Shown here: positions 25,404-33,198 of the stretch, piece after piece
Layout of the letters: each line of letters starts with the position of its first letter
Numbering within the stretch: position 1 is the stretch's first letter
Origin: Thermovenabulum sp049723235
Lineage (GTDB): Bacteria; Bacillota; Thermosediminibacteria; Thermosediminibacterales; Thermosediminibacteraceae
Assembly: GCF_049723235.1 (NCBI RefSeq)
Contig: NZ_JBNARB010000005.1
Coordinates: 1 to 64,000 of the forward strand
Reading direction: 5' to 3'
DNA length: 64,000 nt
Program-made: the position numbers and the translations under genes
Notes under the pieces: generated by a model
Told to the model about the DNA's origin: nothing
Databases searched by the model: none
The model's input: only the letters and a program-made list of their open reading frames with translations

Positions 25404-26456
25404 ATGCTAAATGAAATATGGGAAAAAATAGATTCGGAAGTGGAGCTTAATAAGGAAGAACTCTGCTATATTCTTTCTTTAGAAGACCCGGAAAAGTTAG
25501 AAATTCTTTATCAGAAAGCTGATAAAATAAGAAAAAAGTATGTCGGAGATGAGGTTCATCTTAGAGGACTGATTGAGTTTTCAAATTATTGCAGGAATAA
25601 TTGCCTTTATTGCGGAATACGCAGGGATAATAAGAAAGTTAAACGTTATCGCATGGAGATTGATGAAATTTTTGAAACCGTATTATTGGCTTCAAGATTG
25701 GGTTATAAAACTGTTGTGCTGCAATCGGGGGAAGATATGTACTATACTCTGAATAAGCTTACAGAACTTATAAAAAGGATAAAAGATAATATAGATATTG
25801 CCATTACGCTAAGCATCGGTGAACGTTCTTATGAAGAGTATGAAAAACTTTATGAGGCGGGAGCTGATAGATATTTAATGAGATTTGAGACATCAAATCC
25901 CGAGCTTTATGCTAAGCTTCATCCGGATTCAAGCTTTGAAAATCGTATTAATATTTTGAAGTGGCTAAAACAAATAGGATACCAAACTGGTTCGGGAATA
26001 ATGATAGGATTACCCGGTCAAACCATTGAAGACCTGGCTGAGGATATATTAATGTTTAAAAAACTTGATCTTGATATGATAGGGGTAGGTCCTTATATTT
26101 GTCACCCCGATACACCTCTTGCAGGCAATCCCAGTGGTACTGCCGAGATGACCCTCAAAGTAATTGCTTTGACAAGGATAGTAACGAAAAATACTCATAT
26201 CCCGGCTACTACAGCTCTTGCTACTTTGAGACCGGAGGATGGCAGGGAAAAAGCTCTGATGGCTGGTGCAAACGTTATTATGCCCAATGTAACTCCTATG
26301 AAATACCGGGAACATTATACTTTATATCCCAACAAAATTTGTATAAATGAAAGTGCACAGCAGTGCAATTTGTGTATAAAAAGAAGAATTTACTCCATAG
26401 GAAGGGTAATAGGAACTGATTACGGACATTCTTTAAAAAAACGAGAAAATAGTTGA
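25404..26456 (+). CDS. hydE: Radical SAM [FeFe]-hydrogenase maturase HydE
   Basis: A 350-residue radical SAM enzyme. CRNNCLYC (C63, C67, C70) is the SAM cluster motif, VLQSGED is typical of HydE, and a C-terminal CxxxxxxxCxxC (CINESAQQCNLC) matches the second cluster seen in some HydE proteins. HydE helps build the dithiomethylamine bridge of the H-cluster. The ATG at 25404 follows GGGAGGAAT. hydF, hydG and a hydrogenase gene are absent from the window, so partners must be elsewhere. PylB and BioB relatives were considered, but the motifs favour HydE. Confidence 0.87.
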   Translation: MLNEIWEKIDSEVELNKEELCYILSLEDPEKLEILYQKADKIRKKYVGDEVHLRGLIEFSNYCRNNCLYCGIRRDNKKVKRYRMEIDEIFETVLLASRLGYKTVVLQSGEDMYYTLNKLTELIKRIKDNIDIAITLSIGERSYEEYEKLYEAGADRYLMRFETSNPELYAKLHPDSSFENRINILKWLKQIGYQTGSGIMIGLPGQTIEDLAEDILMFKKLDLDMIGVGPYICHPDTPLAGNPSGTAEMTLKVIALTRIVTKNTHIPATTALATLRPEDGREKALMAGANVIMPNVTPMKYREHYTLYPNKICINESAQQCNLCIKRRIYSIGRVIGTDYGHSLKKRENS

Positions 26457-26482
26457 ATGTCAAAAAAGGCTATTTTAGTGCA

Positions 26483-26511
26483 TTGACAGCAGGATTATTT
26501 CAGGATAAAAT
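26483..26511 (+). promoter_or_regulatory. Sigma-A promoter for the thiM transcript
   Basis: A near-consensus promoter: TTGACA (26483-26488), 17-base spacer, TAAAAT (26506-26511). Predicted start near 26518, just before the TPP aptamer. Confidence 0.8.
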
Positions 26512-26528
26512 ATCAAAAAAGAATAGTA

Positions 26529-26620
26529 GACTACCGGGGGTGCTGCTTAAGCGGCTGAGACGGGAAATTTTTCCCGAACCCTTGAACCTGTTTGGGTAAT
26601 GCCAGCGGAGGGAAGGTAGT
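26529..26620 (+). ncRNA. TPP (thi-box) riboswitch
   Basis: The conserved aptamer elements are all present: closing stem ACTACC/GGTAGT, CGGCTGAGA (26552-26560), the ACCCTTGAACCTG segment (26578-26590) and GGGTAATGCCAGCG (26593-26606). It binds thiamine pyrophosphate. The downstream terminator (26629-26655) makes it a transcriptional off switch for thiM. Confidence 0.97.
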
Positions 26621-26628
26621 AAAAGCAT

Positions 26629-26655
26629 AAATCGTACCGCTGGGTACGATTTTTT
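26629..26655 (+). terminator. Expression-platform terminator of the TPP riboswitch
   Basis: Stem ATCGTACC (26631-26638) with GGTACGAT (26643-26650), tetraloop GCTG, then TTTTT. When TPP is bound this hairpin should form and stop transcription before thiM. Confidence 0.9.
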
Positions 26656-26712
26656 ATTTGTTCTACAATTTCAAAATAATTAAATAAATCATAAAAAAAC
26701 GGAGGTATGAAA

Positions 26713-27507
26713 ATGATTTCCGGGATTTTAAAAAAAGTCAGGGAAAATAAACCCCTTATACACCATATTACTAATATGGTGACCGTGAATGACTGTGCAA
26801 ATGTTACACTGGCAGTGGGAGCACTACCTGTTATGGCTCATGCCCTTGAAGAAGTAGAGGATATGGTAATGGCTGCTTCGTGTTTAGTCCTCAATATAGG
26901 TACACTTACGAAAGAGCAGGTAGAAGCGATGATAAAAGCTGGAAAAAAAGCGAATCAGATGGGAATCCCCGTTGTGCTTGATCCTGTAGGAGCAGGAGCA
27001 ACACCTTTACGGACGGAAAGCACCTGGAGAATACTGAACGAAGTGAAAGTTTCCGTAATAAAAGGTAATAGTGCAGAAATAGGTACCCTTGCCGGTGCAG
27101 GAGGAGAAATAAGGGGTGTGGAAGCGGTAAAAAGTAGTGAAAATCTTTTGCCTGCTTCTAAGGAACTGGCCAAAAGATTGAATACTATAATTGTGGTTTC
27201 AGGTGCCACAGATATAGTTACAGATGGAGAAAGAATAGCCCTTGTTAATAATGGTCACTATTTAATGGGCACGATTACTGGTACGGGATGCATGTTAACG
27301 TCGGTTATTGGGAGTTTTTGTGGAGTAGAAAAAGATTATTTTAGAGCTACCGTTGCAGCTTTAGTAGTTTTTGGCATTAGCGGTGAACTTGCGGCAAAAA
27401 AATCTAATATTTACGGTCCGGCAAGTTTCAAAATAAATTTTTTTGATGAACTTTATAATATAACTGAAGAAAAGATAATCGAAGGTTCAAAATATAAGGT
27501 AGAATAA
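26713..27507 (+). CDS. thiM: Hydroxyethylthiazole kinase
   Basis: A 264-residue thiazole salvage kinase that phosphorylates 4-methyl-5-(2-hydroxyethyl)thiazole. Family motifs are HHITNMVTVNDCAN near the N-terminus, VLDPVGAGAT, VIKGNSAEI and TGTGCMLT. The ATG at 26713 has better spacing to GGAGGT (26701-26706) than the ATG at 26707. It is the only thiamine gene here and is governed by the TPP riboswitch. It is convergent with the next gene, with only 14 bp between stops and no recognisable terminator. Confidence 0.94.
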   Translation: MISGILKKVRENKPLIHHITNMVTVNDCANVTLAVGALPVMAHALEEVEDMVMAASCLVLNIGTLTKEQVEAMIKAGKKANQMGIPVVLDPVGAGATPLRTESTWRILNEVKVSVIKGNSAEIGTLAGAGGEIRGVEAVKSSENLLPASKELAKRLNTIIVVSGATDIVTDGERIALVNNGHYLMGTITGTGCMLTSVIGSFCGVEKDYFRATVAALVVFGISGELAAKKSNIYGPASFKINFFDELYNITEEKIIEGSKYKVE

Positions 27508-27521
27508 TAAAAAGTTTTACC

Positions 27522-28472
27522 TTATACAAAAACCAATGATGCCGCGCCTATTGCACCTGCATCTTTATCCAATTTGGCTTTTACGATTTCAAGGTGTTTA
27601 AGGTTAGTAGGTAGAGATCTTTCTTCAACGGTACGCATCATCTTTGAATAAAACATATCCCAGCATTGAGTAAGCCCGCCTCCGATGGCAATGAGCCCGG
27701 GATTGAAGATATTTATCAGATTAGCAAGCCCCACACCAAGATAATATCCTTCATTCTCCACGAGGGTTAAAGCAAAATTATCACCTTCTCTTGCGGCAGA
27801 AAAAACGTGTTCTGCATTAATTTCTTCATTTCGGGCTTTTTCAATTATTTTTGTTTTTATCCCTGATAAAATTCCTTCTTTGGCGAACCTTGCCAAAGCA
27901 GTGCCCGAAGCATAGGCTTCCCAGCATCCCGAGTTTCCGCATTCGCATATAGGACCTTCGAAATTAATAGTCATATGGCCTGCCTCTCCAGCATTTCCTC
28001 CTATACCTTTGAAGAGCTTACCATCAATAAAGATTCCAGCTCCTATACCTGTGCTTATTGTTATGTAAATAAAATTTTTAACTCCCTTTCCGGCTCCGAA
28101 TAAAAATTCTCCAAGAGCCGCTGAATTGGCATCATTTTCTACAATTATTTTTGTATTAAATTCCCGGGCCATAATTGAACATAATGAGATATCCTTCCAT
28201 CCGGGAAGGTTTGGCGGATTCTGAATGATTCCCTTTTCTACGTCTATAGGACCGGGAACTCCTATACCTATTCCTGCAATTTCATTCAATGATAAATTTA
28301 TTTGACTTAGAACATCATAAACACTTTTTTTCATTCTTGAAATTACTTTTTCGGGCCCTTCTTTTGCTAAAGTGGGCACCTCAACCTTGGCAAAAATATT
28401 ACCGTTATTATCGATAATACAGGTAGCAATTTTTGTGCCTCCAAGGTCAATACCCAAAGAAAAATTTTTCAT
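27522..28472 (-). CDS. ROK family sugar kinase (glucokinase-like)
   Basis: A 316-residue ROK kinase with the ATP-binding GIDLGGTKIA at the N-terminus, VENDANSAALGE with the catalytic Asp, EAGHMT, and the zinc motif CECGNSGCWE. ROK glucokinases phosphorylate glucose or a related hexose. There is no N-terminal DNA-binding domain, so it is an enzyme and not a ROK repressor. It is transcribed divergently from the MFS gene across a 156-bp AT-rich gap. Substrate (glucose, N-acetyl sugar) is not determinable. Confidence 0.88.
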   Translation of the reverse strand: MKNFSLGIDLGGTKIATCIIDNNGNIFAKVEVPTLAKEGPEKVISRMKKSVYDVLSQINLSLNEIAGIGIGVPGPIDVEKGIIQNPPNLPGWKDISLCSIMAREFNTKIIVENDANSAALGEFLFGAGKGVKNFIYITISTGIGAGIFIDGKLFKGIGGNAGEAGHMTINFEGPICECGNSGCWEAYASGTALARFAKEGILSGIKTKIIEKARNEEINAEHVFSAAREGDNFALTLVENEGYYLGVGLANLINIFNPGLIAIGGGLTQCWDMFYSKMMRTVEERSLPTNLKHLEIVKAKLDKDAGAIGAASLVFV

Positions 28473-28628
28473 AATTTTTTCACCTTCTATTAGAAAATTT
28501 TATAATATTATGTTTTAATAATAGAAATATTTTAGTATAAAATTTACTTTAAATTTCTTTAAAAAATGATAAAATAAATATTCGAAATAGGATAAACCTA
28601 ATATTAAAATCAGGAGTAGGATATCGAA

Positions 28629-29870
28629 ATGAACGGTATAAGAAATCCTTTTGAAGCTTTTAAATCTAAGAATTTTAAATATTTTTGGATGGGACAGTGC
28701 ATTTCTCTTATTGGTACCTGGCTCCAGAATACTGCGCTTTCTTGGCTTGTTTTAACGTTAACGAATTCTGCCTTTTTGGTGGGGCTATTTAATGCGGTTC
28801 AATTTACACCCCAATTATTTTTGTCCCTTTTGGCGGGAACTATAGCCGATCATTTTCCAAAGAAAAAGTTATTGATATTTACTCAGAGTTTATTAATGCT
28901 ATTAGCCTTTTTGTTATCACTTTTGACCTGGAAGAAAATAATAAATTACTTCATCATACTAATTTTTGGTTTATTAATTGGGGTAGTAAATACTTTCGAT
29001 ATGCCTGTTAGACAATCTTTTGTTATAGAATTGGCCGGCCAGGAATTGCTTTATAATGCTGTTGCGCTTAATTCTATGAATTTCAACCTTGCAAGGATAA
29101 TAGGTCCTGCAATTGCGGGAATCCTTCTTAAAAATGTTGGAATGAGTATTTGTTTTTTATTGAATGGATTAAGTTTTATTGCGGTATTAATAGGTCTTTT
29201 TTTAATTGATGTGGGCATAAAGCCCATGAATACAAAGAAAAACAATAAAATGCTAATAGATATTTTGGAAGGCTTAAAATATACCAGAAGAAATAAAATT
29301 ATTTTGCAAACAATAATATTACTCTTTATAATGAATGTGTTTATAATGAATTTTAACGTATTAATTCCCCTGTATACAAAATATGTTTTGCATAGAGATG
29401 AAGCAGGATACGGTTTTCTGCTTTCCTCAATGGGAATCGGTGCTCTATTTGGGGCACTTTTTGTAGCAGTTAAAAGTAATAAAAGGCCTAATATAAAAAC
29501 TCTTTATTTTTCTTTGATATTTTCCTCATTAATATTTGTTTTAATTGGAATCAATAAAAATTACCATTTTTCATCAATTTTGTTCATGTTGGCGGGGTTT
29601 TCTGCAATTCTTTTTACAACTACCGCTAATTCATCTTTACAGCTTTCTTCTTCGGATGAATATAGAGGGAGAGTTATGAGCCTGTACACTATGATTTTTG
29701 CCGGTACAACACCCTTGGGCAGTTTAATATCAGGCTCTTTTGCCCAGATTCTTAACATAGATAAAGCGTTTATTGCCTTAGGGTTAAGCTGCACAATATT
29801 ATTTTCCCTGTACTTTTTTGCCATAAATGACAAAAAAAGAATTTATATTAATAGGGTAGATGACTTATAG
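28629..29870 (+). CDS. MFS transporter (EntS/multidrug exporter-like)
   Basis: A 413-residue, 12-helix major facilitator protein of the EntS-like DHA3 group. Motifs are WMGQCISLIGTWLQNTALSWLVL at the N-terminus and AGTIADHFPKKKLL (motif A between TM2 and TM3), plus SSDEYRGRVMSLY in the second half. It is probably a proton-coupled exporter of a small molecule. AGGAGTAGG lies upstream of ATG 28629. It is convergent with the nuclease gene, their ends overlapping by six bases. Confidence 0.85.
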   Translation: MNGIRNPFEAFKSKNFKYFWMGQCISLIGTWLQNTALSWLVLTLTNSAFLVGLFNAVQFTPQLFLSLLAGTIADHFPKKKLLIFTQSLLMLLAFLLSLLTWKKIINYFIILIFGLLIGVVNTFDMPVRQSFVIELAGQELLYNAVALNSMNFNLARIIGPAIAGILLKNVGMSICFLLNGLSFIAVLIGLFLIDVGIKPMNTKKNNKMLIDILEGLKYTRRNKIILQTIILLFIMNVFIMNFNVLIPLYTKYVLHRDEAGYGFLLSSMGIGALFGALFVAVKSNKRPNIKTLYFSLIFSSLIFVLIGINKNYHFSSILFMLAGFSAILFTTTANSSLQLSSSDEYRGRVMSLYTMIFAGTTPLGSLISGSFAQILNIDKAFIALGLSCTILFSLYFFAINDKKRIYINRVDDL

Positions 29871-31256
29871 CTCTACTTTTTCAAAAAGATCGGGTATTAA
29901 TATGCTAACATTTAGAAATTTTTCTATTTCTTTTTTAAAGTTTTCAGAAGCCTTTTCTTCTCCATGAGTTATAAATATTTTTTTCGAGACTCCGTTTTTT
30001 ATATTTTTTACCCAGTTTATTAGTCCTGCTATATCGGCATGTCCGGAAAGGCCGGTAAGATTATAAACCTTTGCTTTTACAACCATCTCTTCACCGAAAA
30101 TTCTAACTTTTTTTGCCTTATCCAGTATTTTTCTGCCGAGGGTTCCTTCAGCCTGGTAACCTACGAATACTATGGATGTGGTATCCTTCCAGATGTTGTG
30201 TTTCAGGTGATGTTTTATTCTTCCGGCTTCACACATACCGCTGGATGAGATAATTACAATGCCGTTTTTATCGTTTAATGCCATTGATTCTTCTGCACTG
30301 GAAGTAGTATACAGGTTATTGAATCTTAAAATATCTATATCCCGGCTCAGAAGGTTAATAGCTTCTTCATCGTAACATTCTTTATGCTTTTCGTAAATTT
30401 CGAGAGCTTCCTTTGCAAGGGGGCTATCAAGGTATATTTCTATATTGGAAAGTTCTTTTCTCTTTTCAATGTCTACATAATAATTCAGCAAATATAAGAT
30501 TTCCTGAGCTCGCCCTACTGAAAAGGCTGGAATAATTACATTTCCGCCTTTTTTTACCGTGTTAATTATAATATCATATAATTTTTTTATTTCTTCGGTT
30601 TTATCGTGTAATCTATCTCCGTAAGTTGATTCTATAATTAAATAATCGGTATAATCAATATATTCATAATCTCTAATTATTGGCATATTATAATTTCCTA
30701 AATCACCGGAAAAGGTTATTAGAATTTCATTATTTTTTTCTTTGATTTTTAAAATTATAATCGAAGAACCCAATAAATGTCCGGCATCCTTAAACATTAT
30801 ATGAATATTTTCATCAATAACAATCCACTTGTCGTAGGGGCACTTAATTATATATTCCGGTATTCGCAGGGTGTCTTCTACAGTGTATAATGGCTTGATT
30901 GGTACCAGCCCTTTTCTCTGTCTTTTTTTATTTTGCCACTTGCTTTCCAGCTCCTGGATGTGAGCACTATCTTTTAACATTATTTCCATTAAATCAGCAG
31001 TTGCGGAAGTGGCAAATATACTACCGTTAAAACCACTTTTAAATAGTAAAGGTAATCTTCCTATATGATCAATATGTGAATGGGTAATTATTACAAAATC
31101 TAAACTCCGTGGATCGAAAGGGAAGGGCTCAAAGTTTAATTCGCTTTTCTCACCTTGAAACATTCCACAGTCTATTAAAAATCTTCTATTTTCTGTTTCG
31201 ATGTAATAACAGGAGCCTGTTACCAGTTTTGCAGCACCGCAAAAGTTTATTCTCAT
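29865..31256 (-). CDS. Metallo-beta-lactamase fold beta-CASP nuclease
   Basis: A 463-residue beta-CASP RNase-type protein related to Ysh1/CPSF73 and TTHA0252. Metal ligands are HSHIDH (H59, H61, D63, H64), GHLLGS and FSGDLG; YGDRLHD and the beta-CASP SGMCEAGR follow, and LSGHAD and FITHGEEKA end the protein. It probably cleaves RNA. The 3-prime end overlaps the MFS gene tail to tail. AAGGGGGT lies upstream of ATG 31256, behind an extended -10 promoter. Confidence 0.87.
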   Translation of the reverse strand: MRINFCGAAKLVTGSCYYIETENRRFLIDCGMFQGEKSELNFEPFPFDPRSLDFVIITHSHIDHIGRLPLLFKSGFNGSIFATSATADLMEIMLKDSAHIQELESKWQNKKRQRKGLVPIKPLYTVEDTLRIPEYIIKCPYDKWIVIDENIHIMFKDAGHLLGSSIIILKIKEKNNEILITFSGDLGNYNMPIIRDYEYIDYTDYLIIESTYGDRLHDKTEEIKKLYDIIINTVKKGGNVIIPAFSVGRAQEILYLLNYYVDIEKRKELSNIEIYLDSPLAKEALEIYEKHKECYDEEAINLLSRDIDILRFNNLYTTSSAEESMALNDKNGIVIISSSGMCEAGRIKHHLKHNIWKDTTSIVFVGYQAEGTLGRKILDKAKKVRIFGEEMVVKAKVYNLTGLSGHADIAGLINWVKNIKNGVSKKIFITHGEEKASENFKKEIEKFLNVSILIPDLFEKVEL

Positions 31257-31278
31257 TTATGTTACCCCCTTTTTAATA

Positions 31279-31287
31279 ATTATAACA
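31279..31287 (-). promoter_or_regulatory. Extended -10 promoter for the beta-CASP nuclease gene
   Basis: Minus strand TGTTATAAT, an exact TGnTATAAT extended -10, 23 bases ahead of the start codon. No good -35 hexamer, which is usual for this class. Confidence 0.5.
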
Positions 31288-31530
31288 TATTTGTTTTTTC
31301 TAAATTTATCAGTTCAGTTAAATAAAAATATTTTGACGTGATATTATTTAATAAATTAAGGAAATAATAACTCTAAAAAATAATAGATGAAAAGATTTTT
31401 TAAATATTAAAAGAAATATAATAAAACTGTTGAAGTAAACATTTCAGAATGATATTATTTTGCTTAGGTTTTTTGGATAAACCTGCTATTAAAAAGATAA
31501 TGATATAAATTGTAAATAGGAGTGAAAAAT

Positions 31531-32055
31531 ATGTCAAAAAGAGGATTGATGCTTTTATATACGGGCAATGGTAAGGGCAAAACTACTGCAGCGTTAGGCC
31601 TTGCTTTAAGAGCTATCGGCCATGGTCAAAAGGTATTCATGATACAGTTTATGAAAGGTAATTCTAATTATGGAGAAATACAAGCCTCGAAATATCTACC
31701 GAACTTTACTATAATACAGAAAGGGCAAGATACGTTCGTAAAAAAAGGTAATCCTGACCCATTGGATATAAAGCTTGCAGAAGAGGGACTTGAGCTTGCA
31801 AAAGAGGTTTTGGAAAAAGGAGAACATGATTTGGTAATCCTTGATGAAATAAATGTAGCTGTGGATTTTGGGCTTTTAAAAGAAGAAGATGTATTAAGTC
31901 TGATAGATTTAAAAAAGCATCATACCACATTAGTTTTAACAGGAAGATATGCCACTGAAAAATTGATATCAATGGCGGATATGGTTAGTGAAGTAAGAGA
32001 AATAAAGCACCATTATGAAAAGGGAGTACCTGCACAGGAAGGAATTGAATTTTAA
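31531..32055 (+). CDS. cobO: Cob(I)yrinic acid a,c-diamide adenosyltransferase (CobO/BtuR)
   Basis: A 174-residue ATP:corrinoid adenosyltransferase of the CobA/BtuR type. Its P-loop is TGNGKGKTTAALG (residues 11-23), with FMIQFMKG, LVILDEINVA and ETGR-like TGRYATEKL following. It adds the adenosyl group to cob(I)alamin precursors or salvaged cobalamin. ATG 31531 is preferred over the in-frame GTG at 31522, which overlaps the AGGAGTG Shine-Dalgarno. The 265-bp upstream gap has a weak hairpin but no cobalamin riboswitch consensus. It is otherwise isolated from B12 genes. Confidence 0.9.
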   Translation: MSKRGLMLLYTGNGKGKTTAALGLALRAIGHGQKVFMIQFMKGNSNYGEIQASKYLPNFTIIQKGQDTFVKKGNPDPLDIKLAEEGLELAKEVLEKGEHDLVILDEINVAVDFGLLKEEDVLSLIDLKKHHTTLVLTGRYATEKLISMADMVSEVREIKHHYEKGVPAQEGIEF

Positions 32056-32084
32056 ATATTTCAAAGATTATATGGAGAATTAAA

Positions 32085-33188
32085 ATGATTGAAGAGAGAA
32101 AAGAAATTATTATTTTTTTAAATCTTATAGAGAATATTGGTTATATTAGAGCAAAAAATATTTTAAGTGTGTACAATAGCTTGAAGGAATTGAGAAAAGC
32201 AAATAAAGAGGAGCTTTTAAAAATTCCCAATATCTCGGATAAAATAGCAGAAAAAATATTATTTGGCTTAAAAGAATTCAATCCTTTAAAAGAAATAGAG
32301 AAGGCTGAAAAAAAGGGTTGTACAATTATAACCATTGACGATAAGGATTATCCTCAATTGTTAAAAGAGATCTACGACCCTCCTTTGGTTATCTATGTAA
32401 AAGGTAAAAAAGAGCTTTTAAAAAAAGAAAGTATTGCAATTGTAGGTACGAGAAAACCTACCGAATACGGTAAAAAGGTTGCTGAAGAACTGGCTGCAAA
32501 ATTAGCAAAAAGAAATCTTAATATCATAAGCGGACTGGCAAAAGGTATAGATTCTTTTGCCCATAAAGGAGCATTAAAGGTAGAAGGTAGTACAGTTGCA
32601 GTCTTAGGCACGGGAATTGACATAATTTACCCTCCCGAAAATAATAAATTATTTCAAGAGATTGCGGAGAAAGGAGCAATCATAACAAGTTTTCCCGTAG
32701 GCACCGAACCACTTCCTTACAACTTTCCTGCGAGAAATAGAATAATCAGCGGTTTATCTCTGGGAGTAGTAGTAGTGGAGGCGGGAGAAAGGAGCGGTGC
32801 TTTGATTACTGCGGATTTTGCTTTAGAACAGGGGAGAGAGGTTTTTGCAGTTCCCGGAATGATATACAGTCCGATGAGCAAGGGACCTCATAAGCTTATA
32901 AAGCAGGGAGCAAAATTAGTAGAAAATGATGAAGATGTTTTAATGGAATTAAATATTGGAAATAATTTTTATAGTGGGAAAAACTCTACAAGTGTAAAAA
33001 AAGAGGAATTAAGTTTATCGAAAGAAGAAAGGGAAATTCTAAAAATTATCGATTTTACTCCGATACATAAAGAAATTCTGGGAATGAAAACTGATTATTC
33101 TCCGGCTAAGATTAATGAAATATTAACAAAATTGCAGTTAAAGGGAATAATTTCTCAAATCGCAGGAGGATATGTAATAAGGAATTGA
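32085..33188 (+). CDS. dprA: DNA processing protein DprA
   Basis: A 367-residue DprA/Smf protein: an N-terminal helix-hairpin-helix region, the Rossmann core (IVGTRKPTEYG, SGLAKGIDSFAHKGAL, GTGIDIIYPPENN, FPARNRIISGLS, ERSGALITADFALEQGR) and a C-terminal winged helix (about residues 300-365). It loads RecA on incoming single-stranded DNA in transformation. It heads the conserved block that continues to codY. Stop and the topA RBS overlap. Confidence 0.93.
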   Translation: MIEERKEIIIFLNLIENIGYIRAKNILSVYNSLKELRKANKEELLKIPNISDKIAEKILFGLKEFNPLKEIEKAEKKGCTIITIDDKDYPQLLKEIYDPPLVIYVKGKKELLKKESIAIVGTRKPTEYGKKVAEELAAKLAKRNLNIISGLAKGIDSFAHKGALKVEGSTVAVLGTGIDIIYPPENNKLFQEIAEKGAIITSFPVGTEPLPYNFPARNRIISGLSLGVVVVEAGERSGALITADFALEQGREVFAVPGMIYSPMSKGPHKLIKQGAKLVENDEDVLMELNIGNNFYSGKNSTSVKKEELSLSKEEREILKIIDFTPIHKEILGMKTDYSPAKINEILTKLQLKGIISQIAGGYVIRN

Positions 33189-33198
33189 GGTGGTTATT

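Noticed and set aside
31257..31530. Cobalamin riboswitch before cobO
   Set aside because: No B12-box consensus (GCCACTG-type) is present. There is only a short AGGTTT/AAACCT hairpin near 31468 without a T run.
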